Shown here: positions 30,149 to 37,420 of the stretch, in pieces | Layout of the letters: each line of letters begins with the position of its first letter | Numbering within the stretch: the first letter of the stretch is position 1 | Source of the DNA: Dyadobacter sp. CY345 | GTDB lineage: Bacteria; Bacteroidota; Bacteroidia; Cytophagales; Spirosomataceae | Direction: 5' to 3' | DNA length: 64,000 nucleotides | NCBI RefSeq assembly: GCF_021502725.1 | Contig: NZ_JAKFFS010000006.1 | Location: 1 to 64,000, forward strand | Translations under genes and position numbers: made by a program | Notes under the pieces: generated by a model | Told to the model about the DNA's origin: nothing | The model's database searches: none | What the model saw: the letters and a program-made list of their open reading frames with translations, nothing else

Positions 30149-30796
30149 CTAATCAATCATTTGCATCTCCATAGCCGTTTTTACCAGTAGGGCCGTATTA
30201 GGAACACCGAACTTCATAAGTAGGCTACTTCGGTGAAATTCGATTGCTTTGACACTAACAAATAACTGATTGGCAATCTGTTGCGTTGTCAAACCCTGCA
30301 CAATGCGGGTCAACACTTCCGATTCACGAGGACTGAGGTTCGGTTTTACACCAGTGCCGGCCGTTGGCCTTCGGGTCTTGGGATTATCGTTCAACAAAAT
30401 TTGCGTAATTGACTCATTGAAATATTGCTTCCCATTGTGAACTGTCTGAATGGCCTGTAGCAACTCCGTTTTTGTAGTATTTTTCAACATATAGCCTTTT
30501 GCCCCTTTTTTAACGACCCGCTTTATAAGACTAGCATCGTCGTGCATCGTCAGTGCTACCACTTTCGTTTCTGGATATGTAAGGCCAATATACTCACAAA
30601 GGCCGAGGCCGTCCTCAATATGAGGAAACGAAATATCAAGTAACACGACGTCGATCGCGGTTTGGCTTAATCGCGTAATAACTGACTGTGCGGTGTAGCA
30701 GCGCTCAGTCACTTTAATATCCCGTGATCCTGAAATAAGCAACTCGATGCCTTCAACAAAAACATTATGGTCATCAGCGATTAGGACTCGTATCAT
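30149..30796 (-). CDS. NarL/FixJ-type response regulator
   Basis: This 215-aa protein has an N-terminal receiver domain with acidic pocket ADDH (Asp8/Asp9), phosphoacceptor Asp54 in VVLLDISF, conserved Thr/Ser in ALTMHD and Lys in KKGAKGYMLK. A C-terminal LuxR helix-turn-helix follows (LSPRESEVLTRIVQGLTTQQIANQLFVS, about 145-200). It is first in the operon with the histidine kinase. The palindrome at 30886-30900, about 90 bp upstream, suggests autoregulation and shares its core with the susC upstream site. Confidence 0.93.
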   Translation of the reverse strand: MIRVLIADDHNVFVEGIELLISGSRDIKVTERCYTAQSVITRLSQTAIDVVLLDISFPHIEDGLGLCEYIGLTYPETKVVALTMHDDASLIKRVVKKGAKGYMLKNTTKTELLQAIQTVHNGKQYFNESITQILLNDNPKTRRPTAGTGVKPNLSPRESEVLTRIVQGLTTQQIANQLFVSVKAIEFHRSSLLMKFGVPNTALLVKTAMEMQMID

Positions 30797-30885
30797 GTAT
30801 CTAAATACAGTGTAAAATTATCTATTTATCGAAAGTACGACGAATCAGCCATCAACATAAAACAAAAAGTTTCTATCCTTAAAAT

Positions 30886-30900
30886 CTAGGGAAAACCCTA
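30886..30900. promoter_or_regulatory. Candidate operator upstream of the response-regulator operon
   Basis: CTAGGGAAAACCCTA is a palindrome (TAGGG...CCCTA) lying 90 bp before the regulator start codon. Its core recurs upstream of susC at 28184-28197 as TTAGGGGAAACCCT. Position and symmetry fit a binding site for the regulator, but this is inferred from only these copies. Confidence 0.45.
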
Positions 30901-31551
30901 AGGATATTATGTGGAAATCAGATGGTATATATTAGATCGACAAAGAACTTTGATGAAGCTTGATAGCAACCGCCATTTTGTAAATGACCAGTTGCTAATG
31001 CGGATGAAGTGATGTTGCTACCTTAGACTGAAGGCAGGAATAGGCTGAATCAATAATTGATTAAATTTGAACTAAAAGAACAAGGAGATTATTTGATGAT
31101 GCCTTCAAACTGATAGTGATTGAGCTAGCTGAAAGCAAGGTGTCTTTAAGTGCTGCGGCAGATGACTTAGGTTTGGATACTGATCGTATTAGCAAATGGC
31201 GCATTCGTTTTGAAAGGCACGATTTTAAATGGCGTATTTATTGCCGATATTGTAGCCGATCAAAATGATAGATTTACAGATTAGAAAGAAAAATTAAAGT
31301 TCTGCTGAGAACATTTACATTAATCACTGGTACAAGACACTAGTTTTAAGGACAATGATAACAAAATTGACTCCTCGAAAATTCGGGGCCTTAAAGGCTA
31401 CACTTCCCATCAATAAACCATCAATTGGATTCGAGACTTATGAGGATCATGAGGAAGTTACAAAAAGTCTAGATTCAAGGTAATGATAGGGCCGATGCCG
31501 AAAAAATTAAAGACTACTTTCAAGCTGTATTACTAAAAACAGTTAGTGAGA
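30901..31551. other. Gap with decayed transposase fragment and tiny ORFs
   Basis: No intact gene is seen. 31071-31268 is a fragment of an IS3-type OrfA (listed separately). 31355-31483 is an ATG-started 42-codon frame (starting MITKLTPRKFGALK, ending TKSLDSR) that could be a small antitoxin-like protein or debris. The following 70 bp ends at the decayed sister IS copy. Confidence 0.4.
31071..31268 (+). pseudogene. Remnant of an IS3-type transposase OrfA
   Basis: A stop-to-stop frame without a start codon reads TKRTRRLFDDAFKLIVIELA and then SKVSLSAAADDLGLDTDRI, SKWRIRFERHD. This is the helix-turn-helix N-terminus of an IS3-family OrfA (K-R-x-F-x-x-x-F-K ... S-x-x-x-x-A-x-x-L-G). The OrfB part is missing. 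It is a different element from the intact IS nearby, whose OrfA starts [10 protein letters not shown]. Confidence 0.5.
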
Positions 31552-31747
31552 TCGAGCGTTTCCCAAATCTTGGACAGTCAAAACTGGAAAATCAGGCTAG
31601 TATTTTCCTCTTTTTCACCCGCATTGCGATCTCCTCAGGAGTTAAATTTTCCAATAAACTATGGGGCCAGGAACTATTATACTCTTGCCGCCAATTTTCA
31701 ATTTTCTCCTGTGCATCTTCAAGTGATAAAACCAATGTGCGTTTAAA
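31552..31747 (-). mobile_element. Truncated sister copy of the IS3-family element
   Basis: The sequence around TTCCCAAATCTTGGACAG matches the left terminus of the intact IS at 31798. Read on the minus strand, it encodes a diverged OrfB tail ([17 protein letters not shown], then [15 protein letters not shown], compared with [15 protein letters not shown] in the intact copy). Similarity ends near 31747, where the duplicated IS terminus begins. It is an older, decayed copy into or beside which the later element inserted. Confidence 0.7.
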
Positions 31748-31847
31748 TGAGGGTCTCCCAATTCTTGGACAGCTAAAACTAGAAAATCGGGTCGGCATGA
31801 GGGTCTCCCAATTCTTGGACAGCTAAAACTAGAAAATCGGGTCGGCA
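31748..31847. repeat. Exact 50-bp tandem duplication of the IS left terminus
   Basis: The 50 bp from TGAGGGTCTCCC to GGGTCGGCA occurs twice back to back, at 31748-31797 and 31798-31847, without differences. Each copy starts at the expected terminal TGA of the IS inverted repeat. The second copy is the true end of the intact element. Confidence 0.85.
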
Positions 31848-33026
31848 TCTTCCTCTTTTTTCACCCGCATCACAATCTCATTAGGAGTTAAATTTCCCAA
31901 TGAACTATGCGGCCTGAAGCTGTTATACTCTTGTCGCCAAGTTTCAATTTTTTCCTGTGCGTCTTCAAGTGATAAAAACCAATGCGCATTTAAACATTCA
32001 TCTCTAAAGCTACCGTTAAAGGACTCAATAAAAGGGTTATCTGTCGGTTTTCCAGGTCTTGAAAAGTCGAGCGTTACGCTGTTATCATAACACCATTTGT
32101 CCAACGCTTTGGAAATAAATTCAGCACCATTGTCAACCTGAATCCGGTTAGGTACGGTTAAATTTACAATTTTTATCTGATTCATCACAGCGACAACATC
32201 CTCTCCCTTCAGCGATTGGCCGACATGAATAGCCAGACACTGCCGACTAAAGTTATCGACTACAGTTAAAGCCCGAATTTTTCGCCCGTCAAAGAGCTGA
32301 TCTGCCACAAAATCCATGCTCCAGCTTTGATGAATATTAGAAAGCTGCGGCCTGTCAAGTCGCTGTGAAGCGGCTCTGCTTCGTCTTGGGCGCTTACTGC
32401 GCAGGTTTAATCCTTCTTCCTTGTAAACTCTGTATACCCTTTTATGATTGTCTCTCCAGCCTTCCCGTCTTAGTAAAACATGAATTCTTTGATAACCGTA
32501 GCGGATTCGGACCTGTGCAATTTCCTTAATTCGATGGCGAATAGCTGCGTCGTCGCGCCGGTGCGGCTTATAATACCAACAGGATCTTTGTAAGCAAACG
32601 ACCGAACATGCTCGAATAACGGCAACCTGATAATTCTTCATTAAGCTGGCGGCCAGCGTCCGTTTCTGGGCCGGCCTTAGAGCTTTTTTTTGAGAATGTC
32701 CTGTAACATTTGTTTATCCAGGCTCAAATCTGCTACGAGCTGTTTCAATTTCTGGTTTTCCTCCTCAAGTTGACGGAGTTTTCGAAGCTCCGGAACACCA
32801 AGACCAGCATACTTCTTTTTCCAGTTGTAATAGGTAGCTTCGCTAACACCCATCTTCCGGCAAACTTCTGCCACCGGGACGCCGGTGTCCGCCTGGCGCA
32901 ACGCAAAAATGATCTGCGCTTCTGAGAATTTTGTCTTTTTCATAAGCGATTTTTTTGATGGTTAAATTATCAAAATCGCCCAATTTTCTCTAATTATTAA
33001 CTGTCCAGTTTTCAGGGGGGAGGTCA
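31798..33026 (-). mobile_element. IS3-family insertion sequence (IS407 group)
   Basis: The element is about 1.23 kb with imperfect terminal inverted repeats: left TGAGGGTCTCCCAATTCTTG followed by GACAG, right (reverse complement) TGACCTCCCCCCTGAAAACT followed by GGACAG. It encodes OrfA and OrfB on the minus strand. No 4-bp target duplication is visible because the left side carries a duplicated terminus and a sister copy. A hairpin (GCGATTTT...AAAATCGC, about 32946-32979) lies just inside the right end, upstream of OrfA. The exact right boundary (33026) is inferred from the TGA/TCA symmetry. Confidence 0.85.
31829..32943 (-). CDS. IS3-family transposase OrfAB made by programmed -1 frameshift
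   Basis: OrfA (32677-32943, 88 aa) has a helix-turn-helix ([15 protein letters not shown]...[19 protein letters not shown]) and a leucine-zipper coiled coil. OrfB (from 32641) has the DDE integrase core: Asp in [10 protein letters not shown], Asp in VDNGAEF and Glu in [12 protein letters not shown]. OrfA ends LKKKL-stop across a run of eight A (minus strand, near 32685-32692). Slipping back one base at A8 gives [20 protein letters not shown], which runs without a stop into OrfB. This is the classic IS3 frameshift signal, so the active product should be the fused OrfAB. Confidence 0.88.
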
Positions 33027-33104
33027 AGGTCAATATCTAACATAATTAACTCTCTAGTATTAATTTAGCAACTATTCGCGATAGTCGCAATTCCCCAAGA
33101 ATTC

Positions 33105-33145
33105 ACCTATTCAAAATTTACCTAGGTAAAGTAAGTGTGAACCTA
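33105..33145. promoter_or_regulatory. Palindrome and ACCTA repeats upstream of the mobile-element operon
   Basis: TTTACCTAGGTAAA (33117-33130) is a perfect 14-bp palindrome. ACCTA also occurs at 33105 and 33141, so three copies fall within 41 bp. A smaller palindrome around TCGCGA lies at about 33075-33085. This 100-bp zone, directly before the gene at 33223, probably contains its operator or promoter. Confidence 0.4.
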
Positions 33146-33222
33146 CTTTTCTACATTAGCAGCACAAAGCAAGTCAAAATGGCTTTGTTCAGGTCGAATG
33201 TGAAACATAAACAGAGAAAAAG

Positions 33223-34119
33223 ATGAACCTGCATGCAAATCAAAAGTATCCTCTGCTCAAATATTTATCCGAGGAGTTTCAAGGAAGCTTTTTCCAAAAC
33301 GAGCTTACTTGTTTAAACCGTATGTTGATCCTTTATCATAACCGGTACAGTTTCTCTATTGATGACAGCACCGGGGACTACCTGGATGATTTTGCAAGAT
33401 ACCTTCAAAAACCCTTTGCCTTTTGGTATCTACCTTCCTCAAAAAGACGGCAAATCAACCTGATTCGTAATAGAATGCTTTATTTGATGGAAAACAACCG
33501 TCAAATCTACGAGCAGCTGCTTGTTCGAAAGGATTACAGCACTTTCGAATCCAAACAGCAGACGATACTTAAAATCTACCAATGGCTTCAAACCCTTCCC
33601 GATGAGCCGGCAACGAAAAGCGGAATTGATATCAACCAATGGGAGCAGGACCTGAAATCACAGTTCGGGCATCTGCTATTAGAATCTGAATCCTCTGTTC
33701 CAGAACTGCAAAAGGTTTTAAAGAAACTGCCTCCTCTAAATTTTCATCAGATTCTGACCGGACCGGATGATACGAGCCGGAAGCAAAAATTTGAGCACCT
33801 TATAGCTATCCTTCTTAAAGAACAATGGATTGCACCTTCTGAAACCGAAGGAATTTACCAATTTAGAAATACGGGTACCGGCGGACGGCTGCAATTGGCA
33901 GCGCTGTATTTTACACTTAATAAACTGGGACACATCCAGCAGCGGCTTACCGCTCCCAAGGTAGCTGCCGTATTTAACAGCTGGCTTTCCCATAGCATTC
34001 CCCGCGAGTCGTTTATTAAAGCCTTTCAAACCGAGCAGCAAGATACTTTTAACTGCGGAGCCCATAAGCCCCGGTATAAATATGTCAGGGATTGCAGCCT
34101 TCTTCTCCGGGAACTCTAG
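33223..34119 (+). CDS. Uncharacterised 298-aa protein of a plasmid-type region
   Basis: No family is recognised with confidence. It is a soluble, mixed-charge protein with no signal peptide or membrane segment, an N-terminal helical region rich in Tyr/Phe (FFQNELTCLNRMLILYHNRYSF), a middle segment with charged helices and a compact C-terminal part (FNSWLSHSIPRESFIKAFQTEQ). It is first in a plus-strand series that continues to a ParA-like ATPase and a relaxase, so a role in plasmid or element maintenance is possible. The family might be recognisable to a profile search; none is claimed here. Confidence 0.75.
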   Translation: MNLHANQKYPLLKYLSEEFQGSFFQNELTCLNRMLILYHNRYSFSIDDSTGDYLDDFARYLQKPFAFWYLPSSKRRQINLIRNRMLYLMENNRQIYEQLLVRKDYSTFESKQQTILKIYQWLQTLPDEPATKSGIDINQWEQDLKSQFGHLLLESESSVPELQKVLKKLPPLNFHQILTGPDDTSRKQKFEHLIAILLKEQWIAPSETEGIYQFRNTGTGGRLQLAALYFTLNKLGHIQQRLTAPKVAAVFNSWLSHSIPRESFIKAFQTEQQDTFNCGAHKPRYKYVRDCSLLLREL

Positions 34120-34511
34120 GGAAGTTTGGGTCACAAATTTTCCTTTTTTGTTCTTTTTCTTCCTACCGGAAAGCCAGGAACATTATTGTCATATCCCCGC
34201 CTGAAATTTACAGCATGTTCCACTAAACAACATGCAAGCGATGACATTTCAAATCAGTATCAGATGCAACCCTTGCAAACACAAACTTATCCTGTTGCGT
34301 GCTGCAAAAACGCACCAGGATATAGTTAACCTGCTCGTTTTTCTACGTGCGATATCAGTCCGGGCAGTGATTTTCTGGATTGCCTCCCCTACCCTTTGTG
34401 CAGATCCATGCTCTGTGCGTCGGCCAGTGCATATCAGGCCACTTGACAAGATGTTTGGCTTTTGCTTAGTGAGCCTTAATTCTTATTAAATCATTTTAAA
34501 CTAAAAACGTC
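34120..34511. other. 392-bp gap with a 13-bp hairpin
   Basis: No convincing gene. An inverted repeat pairs TATCCTGTTGCGT (34288-34300) with ACGCACCAGGATA (34310-34322) at 12 of 13 positions around a 9-nt loop. There is no T-tract. It could be a structured RNA, an operator or a replication element. The frames in this interval have biased composition and no family. Confidence 0.45.
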
Positions 34512-34781
34512 ATGAATGAGACTAAACAACAGCTTATTGGGCTCTTTGTGAGCCGTGATGTGAAAAGAAGAAAGAAACTTTATCAGTATTATGAAAGCTA
34601 CTTTAAGCAGCAGCATTCCGTCCGCTTCACACTCGCATTGATCAACGCCGATCTGGGAAGCACGCTAGTCAATTGGCTAGACATTAAATACATCCGTGCG
34701 CATTGCCATCAGTGGCAGACTACTCTACCAGATCAGACGGACAATTTACACCAGCTAGCTGAAAGCAATAACGTAGAGTAA
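34512..34781 (+). CDS. Small basic protein, paralogue of 34934-35305
   Basis: This 89-aa protein has the motif LIGLFVSRDVKRRKKLYQYY near its start, matched by LIDLFERRDKKRKRILYELY in the gene two positions downstream. A second shared block follows (INADLGS...WLDIKYIR against ICKDLGR...AADIKFCR). The basic RDxKRxKxLY helix and small size suggest a DNA-binding or partition accessory protein. No named family is recognised. It lies directly upstream of its paralogue and the ParA-like gene. Confidence 0.7.
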   Translation: MNETKQQLIGLFVSRDVKRRKKLYQYYESYFKQQHSVRFTLALINADLGSTLVNWLDIKYIRAHCHQWQTTLPDQTDNLHQLAESNNVE

Positions 34782-34933
34782 TCCGGGAGCTTGGGTTAAA
34801 AATTAAATCCATTTCAGTCGTGAATAAACCTAACTCCATGATGAAAAAAGGCATATTTTCTATCAGACCAGGGCTGGTCCAGAACGCCGTATATACCTAA
34901 CCGGAGAAGACAATTAATTTAATACCCAAGCCA

Positions 34934-35305
34934 ATGGATAAAAAAATACTGATCGATCTTTTTGAGCGCAGAGATAAGAAAAGAAAACGGATCCTTTACG
35001 AGCTGTATTTCGATCTGATCAATTCCAGGCTAACAGCACGCTACATTGCCGAAACGATCTGCAAGGATCTGGGGCGTGCCGATATGGTCAATGCAGCGGA
35101 CATCAAGTTCTGCCGGTTCCAATTTAAAGGTAAAGTCGCAAGCGCCGCATTAAAACCGGGTCCCAGATCTAAACCTGTTTCTGCTTCATCGGTTCAAGTT
35201 GAACCAAGTAGCCAAAGCTCCGGCTCTAGCGCTCACTGGTCAGATCCGGACACCATGAGTACACAAGAGAATATTATTGTTGAATCTAAATTTTCTAAAA
35301 AATGA
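34934..35305 (+). CDS. Small basic protein with Ser/Pro-rich tail, paired with ParA-like gene
   Basis: This 123-aa protein has an N-terminal domain (about 1-68) paralogous to the 89-aa neighbour and a low-complexity Ser/Pro/Gln tail (SSVQVEPSSQSSGSSAHWS). Its stop overlaps the start of the ParA-like ATPase by 4 bp (ATGA at 35302-35305), implying translational coupling. By position it could be the centromere-binding partner (ParB analogue) of the ATPase, but no known ParB fold can be recognised. Confidence 0.75.
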   Translation: MDKKILIDLFERRDKKRKRILYELYFDLINSRLTARYIAETICKDLGRADMVNAADIKFCRFQFKGKVASAALKPGPRSKPVSASSVQVEPSSQSSGSSAHWSDPDTMSTQENIIVESKFSKK

Positions 35306-36009
35306 AACGCAAATTCCATTATGTGCTACAAGCCAAGGGCGGTGTAGGCAAAAGTCTATACACCTATCTAAGAGCCTTGGCCGAATATGACCGTTCTTCC
35401 CTGTTTGTCGATGTGGACCATTCCACAAAGACTTCCACCCGTCAGCTTAAATTTCTTGGAGAAGCAAGGATGGAATCGCTATCGTTGGTCGGGAAACGGG
35501 ATATGATTGTAAGAGACATTTTTATCGGATATGTCGAAAGTCTGGCTGATGCTCCCTTCGATGAAATCTTTATGGACTTTGGTGCTCCGGAAAGCGAGCA
35601 GTTCCCGGCACTTGTCTCCAAAGACCTAAACTTTAAAGCATGGTGTGACAGGCTGGGCAACGAAGTTACCTTCCATATCATCATCGCAGGCGGCGGTGCG
35701 TACCGGGCCTGCGTGGAGTACCTTCAAAAAATGATCGAGGTAATTAGTGGGCGCTTTCGGATCGTGGTCTGGCAGAATCTGAGCACTTTCAGTGAGCTGC
35801 CCCAGCTGTCCGCTGAACTGTCTGATAACTGCGCCAGGTTTGGTGTTGAGCTGCGGCAGTTTGGTGACTTTGATGCAGGAACCCTTTTGGGTATTCAGAT
35901 CCTTGATGGAATCAGAAATGGATACAGACTGGATCAGTATCCATTCGGCGCGCAGATCTGCCTGGAAACAGAACTTGAAAACAATTTCAGCGATGAACCA
36001 GGTCAGTAA
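35302..36009 (+). CDS. ParA-like deviant Walker ATPase
   Basis: This 235-aa protein begins QAKGGVGKS (about 10-18), the deviant Walker A of ParA/MinD ATPases, followed by LFVDVDHSTKTST (A' motif) and EIFMDFGAPES (Walker B-like). The family drives plasmid or cargo segregation by ATP-dependent DNA binding. It is coupled to the small basic protein before it (4-bp overlap) and to the membrane protein after it (17-bp overlap). The sequence downstream of Walker B is divergent from chromosomal ParA, as in Bacteroidota mobile elements. Confidence 0.85.
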   Translation: MKRKFHYVLQAKGGVGKSLYTYLRALAEYDRSSLFVDVDHSTKTSTRQLKFLGEARMESLSLVGKRDMIVRDIFIGYVESLADAPFDEIFMDFGAPESEQFPALVSKDLNFKAWCDRLGNEVTFHIIIAGGGAYRACVEYLQKMIEVISGRFRIVVWQNLSTFSELPQLSAELSDNCARFGVELRQFGDFDAGTLLGIQILDGIRNGYRLDQYPFGAQICLETELENNFSDEPGQ

Positions 36010-36517
36010 AGAACAGCTCACCCGGATCCGGGGCAGGTATCTGGAAAAATACGGTAAGCTAATGGACAACTGGTCTCCGATGCTTTTTTATGAGATCCAA
36101 GAGAATTTCACTCAATTGGACAATACTGTAAAAGCATCGATTGAGCAGATCAACAAGGCTGCGGCAGATATCAAGGGCAGTCATAAGTCATTCCATTTCA
36201 AGGATGATCGCCAGTCCCTCTTCTTTGGGCTGGGCATAGCTGGGCCAACTGCCTTGGCTGTCATGCTGGTTTCGATTTTGATTTTTTGGTATGCTCGAAG
36301 CAGCCAGGATTATGAGCAAAAGAAACAGATCATTGATACCTACGAGAATGCTTCTGATTATGTGCTTCTCATGCAGCATGGAGAGATCGTTCAGCACGAC
36401 GGTGCCAAATACCTTTTGCTTCGGCCGGTGCCTAAAAAAGGAGATATCTTCATAGGGAAAGAGTATATCTATGATCCAACTAACAAGCGGATACTCGTAC
36501 CATTAGGCAGAAAATAG
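35993..36517 (+). CDS. Uncharacterised membrane protein (about 174 aa)
   Basis: The start at 35993 (MNQVSKEQLTRIRGRYLEKY) overlaps the ParA stop by 17 bp; a longer frame to 35792 lies wholly inside the ATPase gene and is unlikely. The N-terminal half is helical and possibly coiled-coil (QIN, KAAADIKGSHKS). One transmembrane helix covers about 76-99 (GLGIAGPTALAVMLVSILIFW), and a C-terminal domain follows. No family is recognised. It follows the ATPase and precedes the mobilisation region, so a role in element transfer or maintenance is a guess. Confidence 0.7.
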   Translation: MNQVSKEQLTRIRGRYLEKYGKLMDNWSPMLFYEIQENFTQLDNTVKASIEQINKAAADIKGSHKSFHFKDDRQSLFFGLGIAGPTALAVMLVSILIFWYARSSQDYEQKKQIIDTYENASDYVLLMQHGEIVQHDGAKYLLLRPVPKKGDIFIGKEYIYDPTNKRILVPLGRK

Positions 36518-36534
36518 CCTCAGAAAGCCTTAAA

Positions 36535-36663
36535 GTAAACTTTTGTGAACTTTTTTAAACTTTGGCTGCCAAACACAGCCATTTGTAAACTTCTGTAAAC
36601 TTTTCGTTGGCTTCCCCAAAGCCAGCTATCGCCGGCACGTCGCGAAAAGGCGACGACCGGCGA
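36535..36663. other. Candidate origin: 10-bp-phased repeats plus three hairpins (oriT/oriV-like)
   Basis: GTAAAC-type repeats start at 36535 (GTAAAC), 36545 (GTGAAC), 36555 (TTAAAC), 36585 (GTAAAC) and 36595 (GTAAAC), all on one 10-bp phase. A hairpin GGCTG...CAGCC (36564-36580) fills the two missing phases. Two more hairpins follow: TGGCTT...AAGCCA (36608-36624) and a 13-bp stem TCGCCGG..CGTCGC / GCGACG.CCGGCGA (36629-36663) with a GAAAAG loop. The set lies directly before the mobilisation genes, as an iteron origin or an oriT with nic-region hairpins would. Confidence 0.55.
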
Positions 36664-36754
36664 GAACTGGCCATGGGAAAACCCCTGGACCCCGCTATTC
36701 GCCTCTTGAGCTCATAGCTTATTGTGAAAGATTAATTTTAAAAATTCAAGATTT

Positions 36755-37420
36755 ATGGAAAATCAAAAGGTGAAAGGCAGACCACCAAAGCCAGACAGTA
36801 TAGCCAGAAGAGATCACTTTTCTGTATGGGTCACCAAAGATGAAAAAGCTAAGATCAATCAGCTGATTGAAAAAAGTAATTTATCCGCAAGTCAGTTTTT
36901 TCTGACGCTTGCCCTTGATGTTCCCATCAAGCGGCCGCAGAAAAAGACACTTCCTGCGCGTACCGCGGAAACCATCCGAATTCTTGAGCAGCTTGCAGGC
37001 ATTCTTTCGTTGGCCGTTTTGAAAACAAAAGATAATCAGATGAACTCTGAGCAGTGGAAGCAAAGCAGCCAGCAGGTGCGGCTTCTTTCCAAACTGATTA
37101 CGCTCTGGGTCTTTGAAGAGTTTGAAATCAGAAGCACCCGTAAAACCTTGACACATATCAGGGACTGGATGCAGGATTTAGAATTGTTTGTGAGTTTGAC
37201 AATACCTTCTTCGGACGAGAAAAACAGCTTGCAAAATAAAACAGCCTCAGCTTACAAAGCATCCAAAGAGCTGCTTCAAAAGTATGAGCTATATTACAGA
37301 TCAGAGGATCTAAGAAGCGAAGTTCTTTGGAAGCACGAGCAGGCTAGTAATGATTTAGTTACAGTGCATTCCCGGATTCAGAAAGCGGTGGACGAGATTT
37401 TAAACCGTATTAAAAAATGA
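36755..37420 (+). CDS. MobC-like relaxosome accessory protein
   Basis: This 221-aa protein has an N-terminal ribbon-helix-helix-like region (RRDHFSVWVTKDEKAKINQLIEKSNLSASQFFLTLAL, about 19-54). This is the pattern of plasmid mobilisation proteins of the MobC family, which bind oriT and help the relaxase. A long helical C-terminal region follows. Its stop overlaps the relaxase start by 4 bp (ATGA at 37417-37420). The role is to recruit MobA to the candidate oriT just upstream. Confidence 0.75.
   Translation: MENQKVKGRPPKPDSIARRDHFSVWVTKDEKAKINQLIEKSNLSASQFFLTLALDVPIKRPQKKTLPARTAETIRILEQLAGILSLAVLKTKDNQMNSEQWKQSSQQVRLLSKLITLWVFEEFEIRSTRKTLTHIRDWMQDLELFVSLTIPSSDEKNSLQNKTASAYKASKELLQKYELYYRSEDLRSEVLWKHEQASNDLVTVHSRIQKAVDEILNRIKK

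Noticed and set aside
31479-31575. Possible ParE-like toxin end (ADAEKIKDYFQAVLLKTVSE then IERFPNLG)
   Set aside because: The FPNLG part lies inside the sister IS terminus (TTCCCAAATCTTGGACAG), the frame has a stop upstream and no start, so the resemblance is probably chance or at most a fragment.
34232-34489. 85-aa frame with several Cys
   Set aside because: Biased composition, no family, an opposite frame of equal length, and it contains the hairpin at 34288-34322.
35792-35992. Longer N-terminus for the membrane protein
   Set aside because: This stretch lies wholly inside the ParA-like gene in another frame; the ATG at 35993 gives a normal short overlap.
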